Source of the DNA: an uncultured Eubacteriales bacterium
Lineage (GTDB): Bacteria > Bacillota > Clostridia > Oscillospirales > Butyricicoccaceae
Reading direction: 5' to 3'
DNA length: 64,000 nt
NCBI GenBank assembly: GCA_934395135.1
Contig: CAKRRK010000002.1
Span: forward strand, 124,001 to 188,000
A program made the translations under genes and the position numbers. Numbering within the stretch: position 1 is the stretch's first letter; every line of letters starts with the position of its first letter. A model generated the notes under the pieces. It did not search any database. It was given only the letters and a program-made list of their open reading frames with translations, and was not told the origin of the DNA. Of this stretch, positions 52,082-60,953 are shown piece by piece.

Positions 52082-54208
52082 ATGAAAGTAATCAAGCGGG
52101 ATGGACAAACCGTTGACTTTGACCGAAGCAAAATTGTCGTTGCCATTCAAAAGGCAAATCACGCGGTGGAAGAAGACCAGCGTGTATCCGACGAGCAGAT
52201 CGAAGCCATTGTACAATACATCGAAGGCAAAAACAGACAGCGCCTTCTGGTAGAAGATATTCAGGATATGGTGGAATTCAAACTGATGGAATTCCAGAAA
52301 TTTGAGTTGTCCAAGGCTTACATTATATACCGTTACACCAGAGCGCTGGTGCGAAAGGCCAACACCACCGACGACTCTATTTTAAGCCTGATCAAAAACA
52401 GCAACAAAGACGTGATGGAGGAAAACTCCAACAAAAACGCCATTATGGCGGCGACGCAGCGCGACCTTATCGCAGGAGAAGTCTCCAAAGACCTTACCCG
52501 CCGGGTGCTTCTGCCGGAACATATTTCCAAGGCGCATGACGAAGGCGCGATTCACTTTCATGATGCGGATTACTTTCTCCAGCCCATCTTTAACTGCTGC
52601 CTCATCAACATCGGCGATATGCTGAATAACGGTACCGTTATGAACGGCAAACTCATCGAAAGTCCCAAGAGCTTCCAGGTTGCCTGCACCATTATGACTC
52701 AGATTATCGCTTCGGTCGCCTGCAGCCAGTACGGCGGCCAGTCGGTAGACATCAGCCATCTCGGCAAATTTCTGCGCATCAGCAAAGAAAAATTTGTCCG
52801 ACAGATTTCCGCCCATTTCGGCAATAAAATTTCCGATGACATTTTGGAGCAGTTGGTGGCAGACCGCCTGCAGGACGAACTCCGTTCCGGCGTGCAGACG
52901 ATCCAATATCAAATCAATACCCTGATGACGACCAACGGCCAGTCTCCTTTTGTCACCCTCTTTTTAAACCTTCGGCCGGATGACGAATACATCGAAGAAA
53001 ACGCAATGATCATCGAAGAAATCCTCCGGCAGCGGTATGAGGGCATCAAGAACGAAAAGGGCGTTTATGTCACGCCTGCGTTCCCCAAGCTGGTGTATGT
53101 CCTGGATGAACACAACTGCCTGAAAGGCGGGAAATATGACTATATTACCCGTCTCGCCATCCAATGCTCTGCCAAGCGGATGTATCCGGACTATATCTCC
53201 GCCAAAAAAATGCGGGAAAATTATGAAGGCAACGTATTTTCTCCTATGGGATGCCGTTCTTTTCTGGCACCCTGGAAAGACGAAAACGGCAACTATAAAT
53301 TTGAAGGCCGTTTCAATCAGGGTGTCGTCAGCATCAATCTCCCGCAGGTTGGCATTCTTGCCAAAGGGGATGAGGACAAGTTCTGGAAGCTGCTGGACGA
53401 GCGTCTGCAGCTGTGTTTTGAGGCTCTGATGTGCCGGCACAATGCGTTGAAAGGCGTCATCTCCGACACCAGCCCGGTACATTGGCAATACGGTGCCATT
53501 GCCCGCCTGGACAAAGGCGAGACCATTGATAAATTTTTATATGGAGGCTATTCTTCCATTTCTCTGGGTTATATCGGCCTGTATGAAGTCACTGTCGCGA
53601 TGAAGGGCGAAAGCCATACCACGGAAGTGGGGCAGGAATTTGCTCTGCGGGTGATGAATCATTTGAAAGATGCCTGCCAGCGCTGGCGGGAAGAAACCAA
53701 CATCGGCTTCGCCCTGTACGGCACGCCGGCGGAATCGCTGTGCTATCGCTTTGCGCGAATTGACAAAGAGCGTTTCGGCACCATTGCCAACATTACGGAC
53801 AAGGGATATTATACAAACTCCTACCATGTAGACGTCCGGGAAGACATTGACGCGTTTTCCAAATTTGCTTTCGAAAGCCAGTTTCAAAAGATCTCTTCCG
53901 GCGGCGCAATTTCCTATGTGGAAATTCCAAACATGCGGCATAATCTCACCGCCTTGGAAGATGTGGTGCAATTTATTTACGACAACATCCAATACGCGGA
54001 ATTCAATACCAAAAGCGATTATTGCCATGTCTGCGGATATGACGGCGAAATCGTCATTAACGAGGATTTTGAATGGGAATGTCCGGTATGCCATAATAAG
54101 GATCAGAAGCGAATGAATGTAACCCGGCGAACCTGCGGATATCTGGGAGAAAATTTCTGGAACGTCGGAAAAACCAAGGAGCTGAAGGCCCGGGTGCTCC
54201 ATCTCTAA
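52082..54208 (+). CDS. nrdD: Anaerobic ribonucleoside-triphosphate reductase (class III)
   Basis: The 708-residue glycyl-radical enzyme reduces ribonucleoside triphosphates to deoxy forms without oxygen. Residues 1-90 form an ATP-cone regulatory domain (VIKRDGQTVDFDRSKI), followed by the catalytic barrel (SPMGCRSFLAPW) and a C-terminal zinc site (CHVCGYDG, CPVCHN). The radical motif is RRTCGYLGENFWN, where the Gly of CGYLG carries the radical. The ATG at 52082 has GAAGG upstream. It is followed by its activase nrdG with a hairpin between. Confidence 0.96.
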   Translation: MKVIKRDGQTVDFDRSKIVVAIQKANHAVEEDQRVSDEQIEAIVQYIEGKNRQRLLVEDIQDMVEFKLMEFQKFELSKAYIIYRYTRALVRKANTTDDSILSLIKNSNKDVMEENSNKNAIMAATQRDLIAGEVSKDLTRRVLLPEHISKAHDEGAIHFHDADYFLQPIFNCCLINIGDMLNNGTVMNGKLIESPKSFQVACTIMTQIIASVACSQYGGQSVDISHLGKFLRISKEKFVRQISAHFGNKISDDILEQLVADRLQDELRSGVQTIQYQINTLMTTNGQSPFVTLFLNLRPDDEYIEENAMIIEEILRQRYEGIKNEKGVYVTPAFPKLVYVLDEHNCLKGGKYDYITRLAIQCSAKRMYPDYISAKKMRENYEGNVFSPMGCRSFLAPWKDENGNYKFEGRFNQGVVSINLPQVGILAKGDEDKFWKLLDERLQLCFEALMCRHNALKGVISDTSPVHWQYGAIARLDKGETIDKFLYGGYSSISLGYIGLYEVTVAMKGESHTTEVGQEFALRVMNHLKDACQRWREETNIGFALYGTPAESLCYRFARIDKERFGTIANITDKGYYTNSYHVDVREDIDAFSKFAFESQFQKISSGGAISYVEIPNMRHNLTALEDVVQFIYDNIQYAEFNTKSDYCHVCGYDGEIVINEDFEWECPVCHNKDQKRMNVTRRTCGYLGENFWNVGKTKELKARVLHL

Positions 54209-54213
54209 CGAGC

Positions 54214-54251
54214 AAACAGCTCCCTGTCAAGCCTTATAGGGAGCTGTTTTT
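54214..54251 (+). terminator. Terminator or attenuator between nrdD and nrdG
   Basis: AAACAGCTCCCT pairs with AGGGAGCTGTTT around a 12-base loop, followed by TTTC. It may set a lower level of nrdG than nrdD. Confidence 0.75.
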
Positions 54252-54276
54252 CTATAAAAAACCGAGGTGACACTGC

Positions 54277-54810
54277 TTGAATTACGCAACCATCAAAAAA
54301 CATGACGTAGCAAACGGTCCTGGGGTCCGTGTTTCTCTGTTTGTCAGCGGCTGCCCCCATCACTGCAAAAACTGCTTCAATCCGGAAACCTGGGATTTTT
54401 CCTATGGTCAACCGTTTACCCGGGAGACAGAGGAGGTCATTCTGTCCGCCCTCTCCCCTTCTTATATCAAGGGATTTTCCCTGTTGGGCGGAGAACCTTT
54501 TGCACCGCAGAACCAAGCCTGTCTCGCGCCCTTTTTGGAGCGGGTTCGCAGCGCGTATCCGAAAAAAACTGTCTGGTGCTATTCCGGGTATCGGTTTGAG
54601 GCGGATATTTTAACCGGAAAATTAGGCGACTGGGCTATCACAAGGCGGATGCTTTCCTGCATTGATGTTTTAGTGGACGGAGAGTTTCAGGAGGCGCTGA
54701 AAAATCCGAACCTCCGCTTTAAAGGCTCGGCCAACCAGAACATTATTAACGTTCCGGCTTCTCTGGAAACAGACCAGTTGGTGTTGTGGGATCCTGCCGG
54801 CCAACCGTAA
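54277..54810 (+). CDS. nrdG: Anaerobic ribonucleotide reductase activase
   Basis: This 177-residue radical SAM enzyme makes the glycyl radical on NrdD. The 4Fe-4S ligands are in SGCPHHCKNCFNPETWDF, and SLLGGEPFAPQN and CYSGYRFE follow the usual pattern. The start is TTG at 54277, with GAGGTGA six bases upstream. It lies 68 bases downstream of nrdD. Confidence 0.95.
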   Translation: MNYATIKKHDVANGPGVRVSLFVSGCPHHCKNCFNPETWDFSYGQPFTRETEEVILSALSPSYIKGFSLLGGEPFAPQNQACLAPFLERVRSAYPKKTVWCYSGYRFEADILTGKLGDWAITRRMLSCIDVLVDGEFQEALKNPNLRFKGSANQNIINVPASLETDQLVLWDPAGQP

Positions 54811-54877
54811 CCTTTTCCAGGTTCCGGACCGGCTGGTTTTTACATCGAAATTTCACTTATTTTTTTAGGAGATCGCT

Positions 54878-55321
54878 ATGAATTTTACTGTGAACATCAA
54901 AAAGCTGTCGGAAAACGCTGTTATTCCTTCCTATGGCTCGGAATTTGCCGCAGGAGCGGATTTATACGCCTGCCTGCCGGCCCCTTTGGAAATTCTGCCC
55001 CATGAAACAAAGCGCATCCCCACCGGTATTGCAATGGAGCTGCCAGTGGGATATGCGGGCTTTGTTTACGCAAGAAGCGGCCTTGCGTCCAAAAAAGGTC
55101 TCGCTCCTGCAAATAAAGTGGGCGTTATCGACTGCGATTACCGGGGCGAGGTGATGGTTGCGCTGCATAACCACGGCACGACGGCACAAACCGTAGAGCC
55201 TGGCGAACGGGTGGCGCAGCTGATCGTTGCGCCGTATGCCGCGCCCCAATTTGAAATTGTGCCGGAGCTGTCGGAAACATCCCGGGGCGCCGGCGGCTTT
55301 GGTTCTACCGGCCGGAAATAA
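54878..55321 (+). CDS. dut: Deoxyuridine 5'-triphosphate nucleotidohydrolase
   Basis: The 147-residue trimeric dUTPase removes dUTP and makes dUMP. The five motifs are visible: AGADLYA, ARSGLASKKG, GVIDCDYRGE (catalytic Asp), GERVAQLIV, and the C-terminal RGAGGFGSTGRK arm. The ATG at 54878 has TTAGGAG upstream. It fits the deoxynucleotide theme of the nrd genes before it. Confidence 0.95.
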   Translation: MNFTVNIKKLSENAVIPSYGSEFAAGADLYACLPAPLEILPHETKRIPTGIAMELPVGYAGFVYARSGLASKKGLAPANKVGVIDCDYRGEVMVALHNHGTTAQTVEPGERVAQLIVAPYAAPQFEIVPELSETSRGAGGFGSTGRK

Positions 55322-55398
55322 GCCGCGGCCCTGATAAAAACCTGGTTTCCGGGAAACCCTAACGTTACACAAAGAACCAAACAGGAGGTTGAATTATT

Positions 55399-55707
55399 AT
55401 GTCTATTGTTACAATCACAAAGGATAACTTTCAAGAGGAAGTATTAAACGCCAAGCAGCCGGTTTTGGTGGATTTTTGGGCGGCATGGTGTGGTCCCTGC
55501 CGAATGCTTTCCCCGGTTGTGGATGAAATCGCGGCAGAAAACGCTTCGGTAAAAGTCTGCAAGGTAAATATTGACGAAGAATCGGCCATTGCCGCTGAAT
55601 ACGGCGTGATGAGTATCCCAACCCTGATTCTGTTTCGGGACGGTCAGGTGGCAAACAAATCCATCGGCGTCGTTCCGAAATCGGAAATCGAGGAAATGCT
55701 GAAGTAA
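55399..55707 (+). CDS. trxA: Thioredoxin
   Basis: The 102-residue protein has the WAAWCGPCRM active site, followed by KVNIDEE, the cis-proline of MSIPTLILF, and DGQVANKSIG. It reduces disulfides in the cytoplasm, and could serve as reductant in deoxynucleotide or stress enzymes. AGGAGG lies about 11 bases before the ATG at 55399. No thioredoxin reductase is adjacent. Confidence 0.95.
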   Translation: MSIVTITKDNFQEEVLNAKQPVLVDFWAAWCGPCRMLSPVVDEIAAENASVKVCKVNIDEESAIAAEYGVMSIPTLILFRDGQVANKSIGVVPKSEIEEMLK

Positions 55708-55722
55708 CACATCGGATCTCCG

Positions 55723-55760
55723 CTCCCTCTCTGCCCCAAACGGCAAAGAGGGAGTTTTTT
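55723..55760 (+). terminator. Terminator of the nrd/dut/trx cluster
   Basis: CTCCCTCTCTGCC pairs with GGCAAAGAGGGAG (one mismatch) around six bases, followed by TTTTTT. Confidence 0.87.
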
Positions 55761-55876
55761 GGTTTTGCGAAAAAACAGCCGCTGAAACCGAAACTTTTCC
55801 CACCCCGCACTTGGGCCGATTGCCAACAAAACCTCCAGCGCACCGCGCAGATTGCGGTCCATACTGTGTTCTTTCC

Positions 55877-55905
55877 TTGCTTTTCTATCCTAAATTTCGT
55901 ATAAT
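55877..55905 (+). promoter_or_regulatory. Promoter of the EamA gene
   Basis: TTGCTT at 55877 and TATAAT at 55900 are 17 bases apart, 38 bases before the start codon. Confidence 0.7.
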
Positions 55906-55943
55906 GCAAGTATTGCAGATTTTACGTTCGGAGGACACCCATC

Positions 55944-56915
55944 ATGACTTCACTTCAACCGTCGTCCGCCCCATCCAGGCTTACCAACGGCTTTGTGGTA
56001 TGCGGGCTTGCGATGCTGTGCTGCGTTTTATGGGGCAGCGCTTTTCCATGCATTAAAATCGGCTATGCGATGTTCCACATCGGCCCAGACGCCGTAGGCA
56101 GTCAGCTGCTCTTTGCCGGCATGCGCTTTACTCTGGCCGGAATTTTTGCCCTCGTTCTCGGCAGTCTGTCCGCCAAACGCTTCCTTGTGCCGAAAAAACA
56201 GTCCTGGCCGTCTATTTTTAAATTGTGCCTGGTACAAACGGTGGCGCAGTATCTGTTTTTCTATATCGGCCTTGCCAATACCACTGGTGTCAAAGCCTCT
56301 ATCCTGGAGGCCGCCAATGTGTTTCTGGCGATTTTGATTCCCTGCCTCTTGCTGAAGCAGGAAAAGCTTACCCGTGCCAAACTTTTGGGCTGCTTTGTAG
56401 GATTTGCCGGCGTTGTTCTTATCAATTTGTCCAGCGGAAGCCTGGATTTTTCTCTCAGCTTTTTGGGGGACGGCTTTATTCTGCTGTCCGCCGCTTCGTA
56501 TGCCTTCTCCTCTATTCTGGTCAAGGGATATTCCAAAACGGAGGCGCCGTTTACCTTAAGCGGCTATCAGTTTATCCTGGGCGGCATCATTCTAATGCTT
56601 TGCGGCGGTGCAGCGGGCGGCCGCGTTTCCGGCTTTACCCCCGCATCCACCCTCCTTTTTATCTACCTCGCCTTGATTTCTGCAGTGGCCTATTCCCTTT
56701 GGGCCACCCTGCTCAAATACAATCCTATTGGAAATGTGGCGATTTATGGATTTATGAATCCAGTCTGCGGCGTTATTCTATCCGCCATATTGTTGAAGGA
56801 ATCCAGTCAAGCCTTTGGCATTGCCGGCATTCTCGCCTTGGTTCTGGTCTGCATCGGTATCTATCTGGTCAGCAAAGCGGAGCCTGCTTCCGCAAAGTCC
56901 GCCGGCAAGGTCTGA
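55944..56915 (+). CDS. EamA family (drug/metabolite transporter) permease
   Basis: The 323-residue protein has ten membrane helices in two EamA repeats: the first with AMLCCVLWGSAFPCIKIGY, the second with FILLSAASYAFSSILVKGYSK and ALISAVAYSLWATLLKYNP. The C-terminus is basic. Members export amino acids, nucleobases or other metabolites, and the substrate is not evident. The ATG at 55944 has GGAGG ten bases upstream. It is monocistronic. Confidence 0.9.
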   Translation: MTSLQPSSAPSRLTNGFVVCGLAMLCCVLWGSAFPCIKIGYAMFHIGPDAVGSQLLFAGMRFTLAGIFALVLGSLSAKRFLVPKKQSWPSIFKLCLVQTVAQYLFFYIGLANTTGVKASILEAANVFLAILIPCLLLKQEKLTRAKLLGCFVGFAGVVLINLSSGSLDFSLSFLGDGFILLSAASYAFSSILVKGYSKTEAPFTLSGYQFILGGIILMLCGGAAGGRVSGFTPASTLLFIYLALISAVAYSLWATLLKYNPIGNVAIYGFMNPVCGVILSAILLKESSQAFGIAGILALVLVCIGIYLVSKAEPASAKSAGKV

Positions 56916-57009
56916 CCTCTGCATCCGCCAAGGATCGGGGAATTGTCCTGTTTTTTGCAAAGTATTCCGCGGTTTCTTCTTGTCCGTTCGAAAACATACC
57001 GACCTCCTA

Positions 57010-57043
57010 TCCCTTCCAGAAAATTCAGGAGGGGAATTTTTTT
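57010..57043 (+). terminator. Terminator of the EamA gene
   Basis: TCCCTTCC pairs with GGAGGGGA around ten bases, followed by TTTTTTT. Confidence 0.75.
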
Positions 57044-57479
57044 GGATGCCGTCACAACCGCCGCCGATCAGATGATACCGACAGGCACCAGACAGGCGTC
57101 CGTTTGTTCGTTATCATAGCTGCTCCTCTTCTTTTGCCCCACCGGCGCCGGCAGAGGCGCGCGTTTCCATCGCTTCGATTCCGTTCCTGCTGAAAACTGC
57201 GAAACAGAAAGGTTGCCATTTCTGCCGCCATCTCTGCATGCAAAATAACAGTGCCGCCGCTGCAACACTGCAAAACCATCGCTTCTATGCCGGTTTTCCC
57301 CTCCGTTCCATCTCTTTTGTCAGTCAGATTTTCATACAAAAGCCCATCTCTTCGATTCGTTTGCGCAAACTTTTTGCAGGCTATTTTATCCCGCATCCCA
57401 ACATTTTCCTATGCGCCGGACAGCAATTTTTGTATACGGGGAACAAACCGCCGCTTTTCATCAAACACAGACAAATAAA
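57044..57479. other. Unassigned stretch between two terminators
   Basis: About 430 bases carry no convincing gene. On the minus strand several frames open briefly with protein-like runs (NEQTDACLVPVGII, KRIEEMGFCMKI) and one ATG at about 57123 with GAGGAG five bases before it, but each frame stops soon. It may be a decayed gene. No promoter or RNA family was recognised. Confidence 0.4.
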
Positions 57480-57506
57480 ACAGGGCGGGTCCGCTTCCCG
57501 CCCTGT
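57480..57506 (-). terminator. Terminator of the M42 peptidase operon
   Basis: ACAGGGCGGG pairs with CCCGCCCTGT around seven bases, followed on the minus strand by TTTATTTG. Confidence 0.85.
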
Positions 57507-57563
57507 CTCTCTTTGCCTCCATCTGCAACCCTTTCTTCCTCGGGCCTGTTTCCTGGCAACGAG

Positions 57564-58556
57564 CTACAGCATAGCGCATACAGTATGCGCCAGCAGCCTT
57601 GCGGCAGCCAAAACATCCCCTTCCCATACCATTTCATGCGGCGTATGGATGTATCTTGTGGGAATGCTCACCGCACCGGACAAAACCCCGTCCCGCGTCC
57701 GCTGAATTGCAGCCGTATCTGTTCCGCCAAACCGCAGAATTTCCGTCTGCAAGGGAATCGACAGGGCTTTTCCCGCTGCCAACAGAGCGCTGCGCACCAC
57801 CTCCGCCGTGATGACGGACTTGTCCATCACCTTTACCGCCGGGCCTGCGCCCAATTTTACTGCCATCGGATATTTCCGTTCCGGCAAATCCCCGGTGTCC
57901 GTTACATCCACCGCAATGGCATAATCCGGCGCGATGGCAAATGCCGCCGGGCCTGCGCCCCGCAGCCCGACCTCCTCCTGTACGGAAAACACAAAATACA
58001 GGTCGTTGTCCGTTTCCGTCAGATATTCCAATGCCTTGAGCAAAGCGGCGCAGCCGATCCGATTGTCCAGATACGGTCCGCAGATGCAGCCATCCTGCCG
58101 GAACGGCGCATTGCCAAACACAGCAAAGTCTCCAACCTGCACGTTCCGTCTTACCGCTTCCTCGTCGCCTGCCCCAATGTCAAGGAACAAATGCTCCAGT
58201 TCCATGTCCTTCTTTGGTATTTTTTCTTCCCAGGCGACAATGCCCGCCGTGCCGTTTTCAAACTGTATGGAGGCGTTTAGGATATCCTCCACGGAAACCC
58301 CGCCCACCGGCGCAAACCGGATGATCCCCTTCTCGATATGCGTGGCAACGAAGCCAATGGTATCCATATGGGCGCACAGCATAATCTTTTTGCCCCGCCC
58401 CCGCTTCCGCAGAATAAGGTTGCCCAGCGTATCCGTCCAGGCTTCGTCCACATAAGGTTTCCCCAGCGCTTCGATGGACTGCCGCGCCGCATCCTCTCTG
58501 CCGGAAGGGCCAAACGCCTTGCCGGCCTTGGAATATAGTTCAAAAATATCAGCCAT
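57564..58556 (-). CDS. M42 family metallopeptidase (third of three)
   Basis: This 330-residue dinuclear zinc or cobalt aminopeptidase of the PepA/FrvX tetrahedral type trims peptides in the cytoplasm. Metal and catalytic residues are in MLCAHMDTIGFV (His and catalytic Asp), YLDNRIGCAAL (bridging Asp), FSVQEEVGLRGA (catalytic Glu, metal Glu), AVDVTDTGD (metal Asp) and TRYIHTPHE (metal His). All are conserved. It overlaps the upstream M42 stop by eight bases and ends the operon. Confidence 0.92.
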   Translation of the reverse strand: MADIFELYSKAGKAFGPSGREDAARQSIEALGKPYVDEAWTDTLGNLILRKRGRGKKIMLCAHMDTIGFVATHIEKGIIRFAPVGGVSVEDILNASIQFENGTAGIVAWEEKIPKKDMELEHLFLDIGAGDEEAVRRNVQVGDFAVFGNAPFRQDGCICGPYLDNRIGCAALLKALEYLTETDNDLYFVFSVQEEVGLRGAGPAAFAIAPDYAIAVDVTDTGDLPERKYPMAVKLGAGPAVKVMDKSVITAEVVRSALLAAGKALSIPLQTEILRFGGTDTAAIQRTRDGVLSGAVSIPTRYIHTPHEMVWEGDVLAAARLLAHTVCAML

Positions 58557-59568
58557 GTTCTTTCATCTCCTCCAAAAACAGTTTTGCAAGGGCCAGTACC
58601 CCCTCCATATCGCACAGCGCCGCCACGCTCACCGGAGAATGGATGTAACGCACCGGCACGGCAAGCCCGCATGTGCGGACTCCGGCGCGGCTAAGGTGGA
58701 TGCGGCCTGCGTCCGTCCCCCCGGCCACTGCATGCTTTGTCTGCCACTTGATGCTGTGGCGGCAGGCAATGTTTCGCAGACAGTCAAACAGTTCCCGGTC
58801 GTAGATGGTCCCGCGATCCATAAATGGAATTACCGCGCCTTCCCGCAGCCGGCACACCTGTTTATGCGCCGGTACGTCAAAAATATCCGCCGCCGTAGTG
58901 CCCTCCACAATCAAAGCAATGTCCGGCTGAAGACGGAACGCCGCCGTCTGGGCGCCCCGCAGTCCGGTTTCCTCCTGCACGGTAAACACAAACCAGCAGT
59001 CCACCGGAGGACCTGCGGCCATCAGTTGCAGCAGCACGGCACAGCCCAGCCGGTCGTCAATGGCCTTTGCCTTCCATAAGCCGTCGCCAAAGGCTGCGCA
59101 GTCGGAGTCAAATGTACCGTACCGGCCGGGAGACACCCGTATTTCCGCCTCCTCCTTGGAGCAGGCGCCGATATCAATGTACAGTTCGTCGGCCCGGGGC
59201 ATGGTCTTTCGTTCCTCTGGTGTCGTAAGATGCACCGCCTTGATACCGATGACGCCCCGCACATCGCCAAACCGTACCCGCCGTCCAATGGCAACCCGGG
59301 GGTCAACGCCGCCCACAAAGCCAAATTTCAGCATACCGTCCTCTGTAATTCTTTTAACAATCACACCCACCTCATCCATATGGGCGCATACCATAATGGT
59401 TTTTTTCGGTGTTGTTTTTCCCTTTACAAACACCATCAGATTTCCCATGGCATCTTGCAGCATACGTTCGGCATAGGGGGCGGCGGCCGCCTGGATATAG
59501 TCCCGCACCGAATCTTCGCAGCCGGAAGGACCATCCAGCCCGCACAAGTCGCGCAGCAGCTTTTCCAT
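58549..59568 (-). CDS. M42 family metallopeptidase (second of three)
   Basis: This 339-residue paralogue has MVCAHMDEVGVI, KAIDDRLGCAVL, FTVQEETGLRGA, LIVEGTTAAD (Glu where its neighbours have Asp, as in many M42 enzymes) and VRYIHSPVS. The PDZ-like dimerisation insert lies between residues 70 and 160. It starts three bases after the first M42 gene and overlaps the third. Different substrate ranges for the three copies are likely. Confidence 0.92.
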   Translation of the reverse strand: MEKLLRDLCGLDGPSGCEDSVRDYIQAAAAPYAERMLQDAMGNLMVFVKGKTTPKKTIMVCAHMDEVGVIVKRITEDGMLKFGFVGGVDPRVAIGRRVRFGDVRGVIGIKAVHLTTPEERKTMPRADELYIDIGACSKEEAEIRVSPGRYGTFDSDCAAFGDGLWKAKAIDDRLGCAVLLQLMAAGPPVDCWFVFTVQEETGLRGAQTAAFRLQPDIALIVEGTTAADIFDVPAHKQVCRLREGAVIPFMDRGTIYDRELFDCLRNIACRHSIKWQTKHAVAGGTDAGRIHLSRAGVRTCGLAVPVRYIHSPVSVAALCDMEGVLALAKLFLEEMKEHG

Positions 59569-59571
59569 ATT

Positions 59572-60597
59572 CTATGCCTCCTTTCCAAAGGCCAGAATTG
59601 CCTGGCAGATAAGCTCCGCTGTCCATTCGATATCCCGGACAGCAACGGTTTCAATTTGAGTGTGCATATATTTCAGCGGAATGGAAAGCAGCGCTGTCGC
59701 CGCGCCGCAGGCCACCGTCTGCATTTCCCAGGCATTGGTGCCGGTGTTTCCCTCCATTACCTCTAACTGATACGGAATTCCTGCCTTTTTTGCCGTATCC
59801 ATCAGGCTTTGAGTGAAGTTGGTATGAAGATTTGGCCCCATGCCAATCAAAACCCCTTTTCCGAATTCAAAGGTTTTATCCGCCGGCGCATCCGGCGTTT
59901 TGGCATGGCTTACATCCACTGCAAGAATATGGTCCGGTTTTGTCCCATACGTGCGCACCCGCGCCCCAAGGGCGGTGGTTTCTTCCTGGCAGCTGAACAG
60001 CACCTGCACATGAACCGGCAATGCTTTGCCGCGCAGCGCGGAAAGCGCCCATAACACAGCCGCAACGCCGGCCCGATTGTCCAGCGCTTTCGCGGTCAAC
60101 ACCTTTTCCGTTAAAAAGCAAGGTGTTGTGCGATACACCACCGGCGTGCCGACGGAGATCACTTCCTCCGCATGCAGAAGCCCGGTGTCGATCACCATAT
60201 CCTGCATCGGTACGGCGTTCCTCTCCTCTCCCTTTTTCTGCAAATGGGGCGGCACGCAGGCAATCACGCCATACCGGCCTCCGCCGGCCAGTATACTGAC
60301 CTCGCAGCCCAGCAGCATCCGGGGATCGACGCCGCCCATCGGCGCAAACCGCAGAAATCCTCCCGGCAGCACCTGGGTCACCACAAAGCCAATCTGGTCC
60401 ATATGGGCGTCCAGCAGCAACGTCGGCGCGTCCGGCCGCGCCGCCGGCAGCAAGCCGGCAACATTTCCAAATGCGTCGGTTTCTACGCTTTCACAGATCT
60501 GCTCCAACATAGTTTGGCAAACGGCGGCAACGCCATCTTCAAATCCCGAAACGCCTTCTGCCTGACAAAGCGCCGTCAGGCACTCTTTTTTATCCAA
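59572..60597 (-). CDS. M42 family metallopeptidase (first of three)
   Basis: This 341-residue paralogue has LLDAHMDQIGFV, KALDNRAGVAAV, FSCQEETTALGA, LAVDVSHAKTPD and LKYMHTQIE as the metal and catalytic set. It is the most diverged of the three and has a longer N-terminus. The start is most likely TTG at 60597, six bases after AGGAGGG. It is the first gene of a three-gene peptidase operon. Confidence 0.9.
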   Translation of the reverse strand: MDKKECLTALCQAEGVSGFEDGVAAVCQTMLEQICESVETDAFGNVAGLLPAARPDAPTLLLDAHMDQIGFVVTQVLPGGFLRFAPMGGVDPRMLLGCEVSILAGGGRYGVIACVPPHLQKKGEERNAVPMQDMVIDTGLLHAEEVISVGTPVVYRTTPCFLTEKVLTAKALDNRAGVAAVLWALSALRGKALPVHVQVLFSCQEETTALGARVRTYGTKPDHILAVDVSHAKTPDAPADKTFEFGKGVLIGMGPNLHTNFTQSLMDTAKKAGIPYQLEVMEGNTGTNAWEMQTVACGAATALLSIPLKYMHTQIETVAVRDIEWTAELICQAILAFGKEA

Positions 60598-60935
60598 GGT
60601 TTTCCCTCCTTCTTGCAGCAAGCGCAGGCAGCCGCCTGCCGCGCCGGATTCCCATGCGCCGCATCACTGCCATCCCTCCGGCGCATGCCAAGCACCAGAA
60701 CACCGCAAGCTTTTATTTTTTTATTATATCGCAAATCCGCGGCCTTTTCCACCGCGGCCATCCCGTTCCGCTGATTTTATCCTATCCCCGGCATTGCCCG
60801 TCCCCCGCGCTGCACAAACAATTTGTTCCCCTGCAACGCGGCAACCTTTGTTGCGGCGCTGCACTGTGTCAAAAAAAGCCGGACGCCGTCCATTTCGATC
60901 CCCGTTCTTTTCTCTATGTTATTTTTGCTGTTTTA

Positions 60936-60944
60936 TGCTATAAT
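60936..60944 (+). promoter_or_regulatory. Extended -10 promoter of the pseudouridine synthase gene
   Basis: ATGC precedes TATAAT at 60939-60944, giving TGnTATAAT. The -35 is poor. Transcription should begin near 60951, within three bases of the ATG at 60954. Confidence 0.6.
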
Positions 60945-60953
60945 AAAACCATT

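Noticed and set aside
57052..57396. 114-residue minus-strand frame
   Set aside because: Arginine-rich, no ribosome site at its start, and competing frames in the same stretch look equally good or better.
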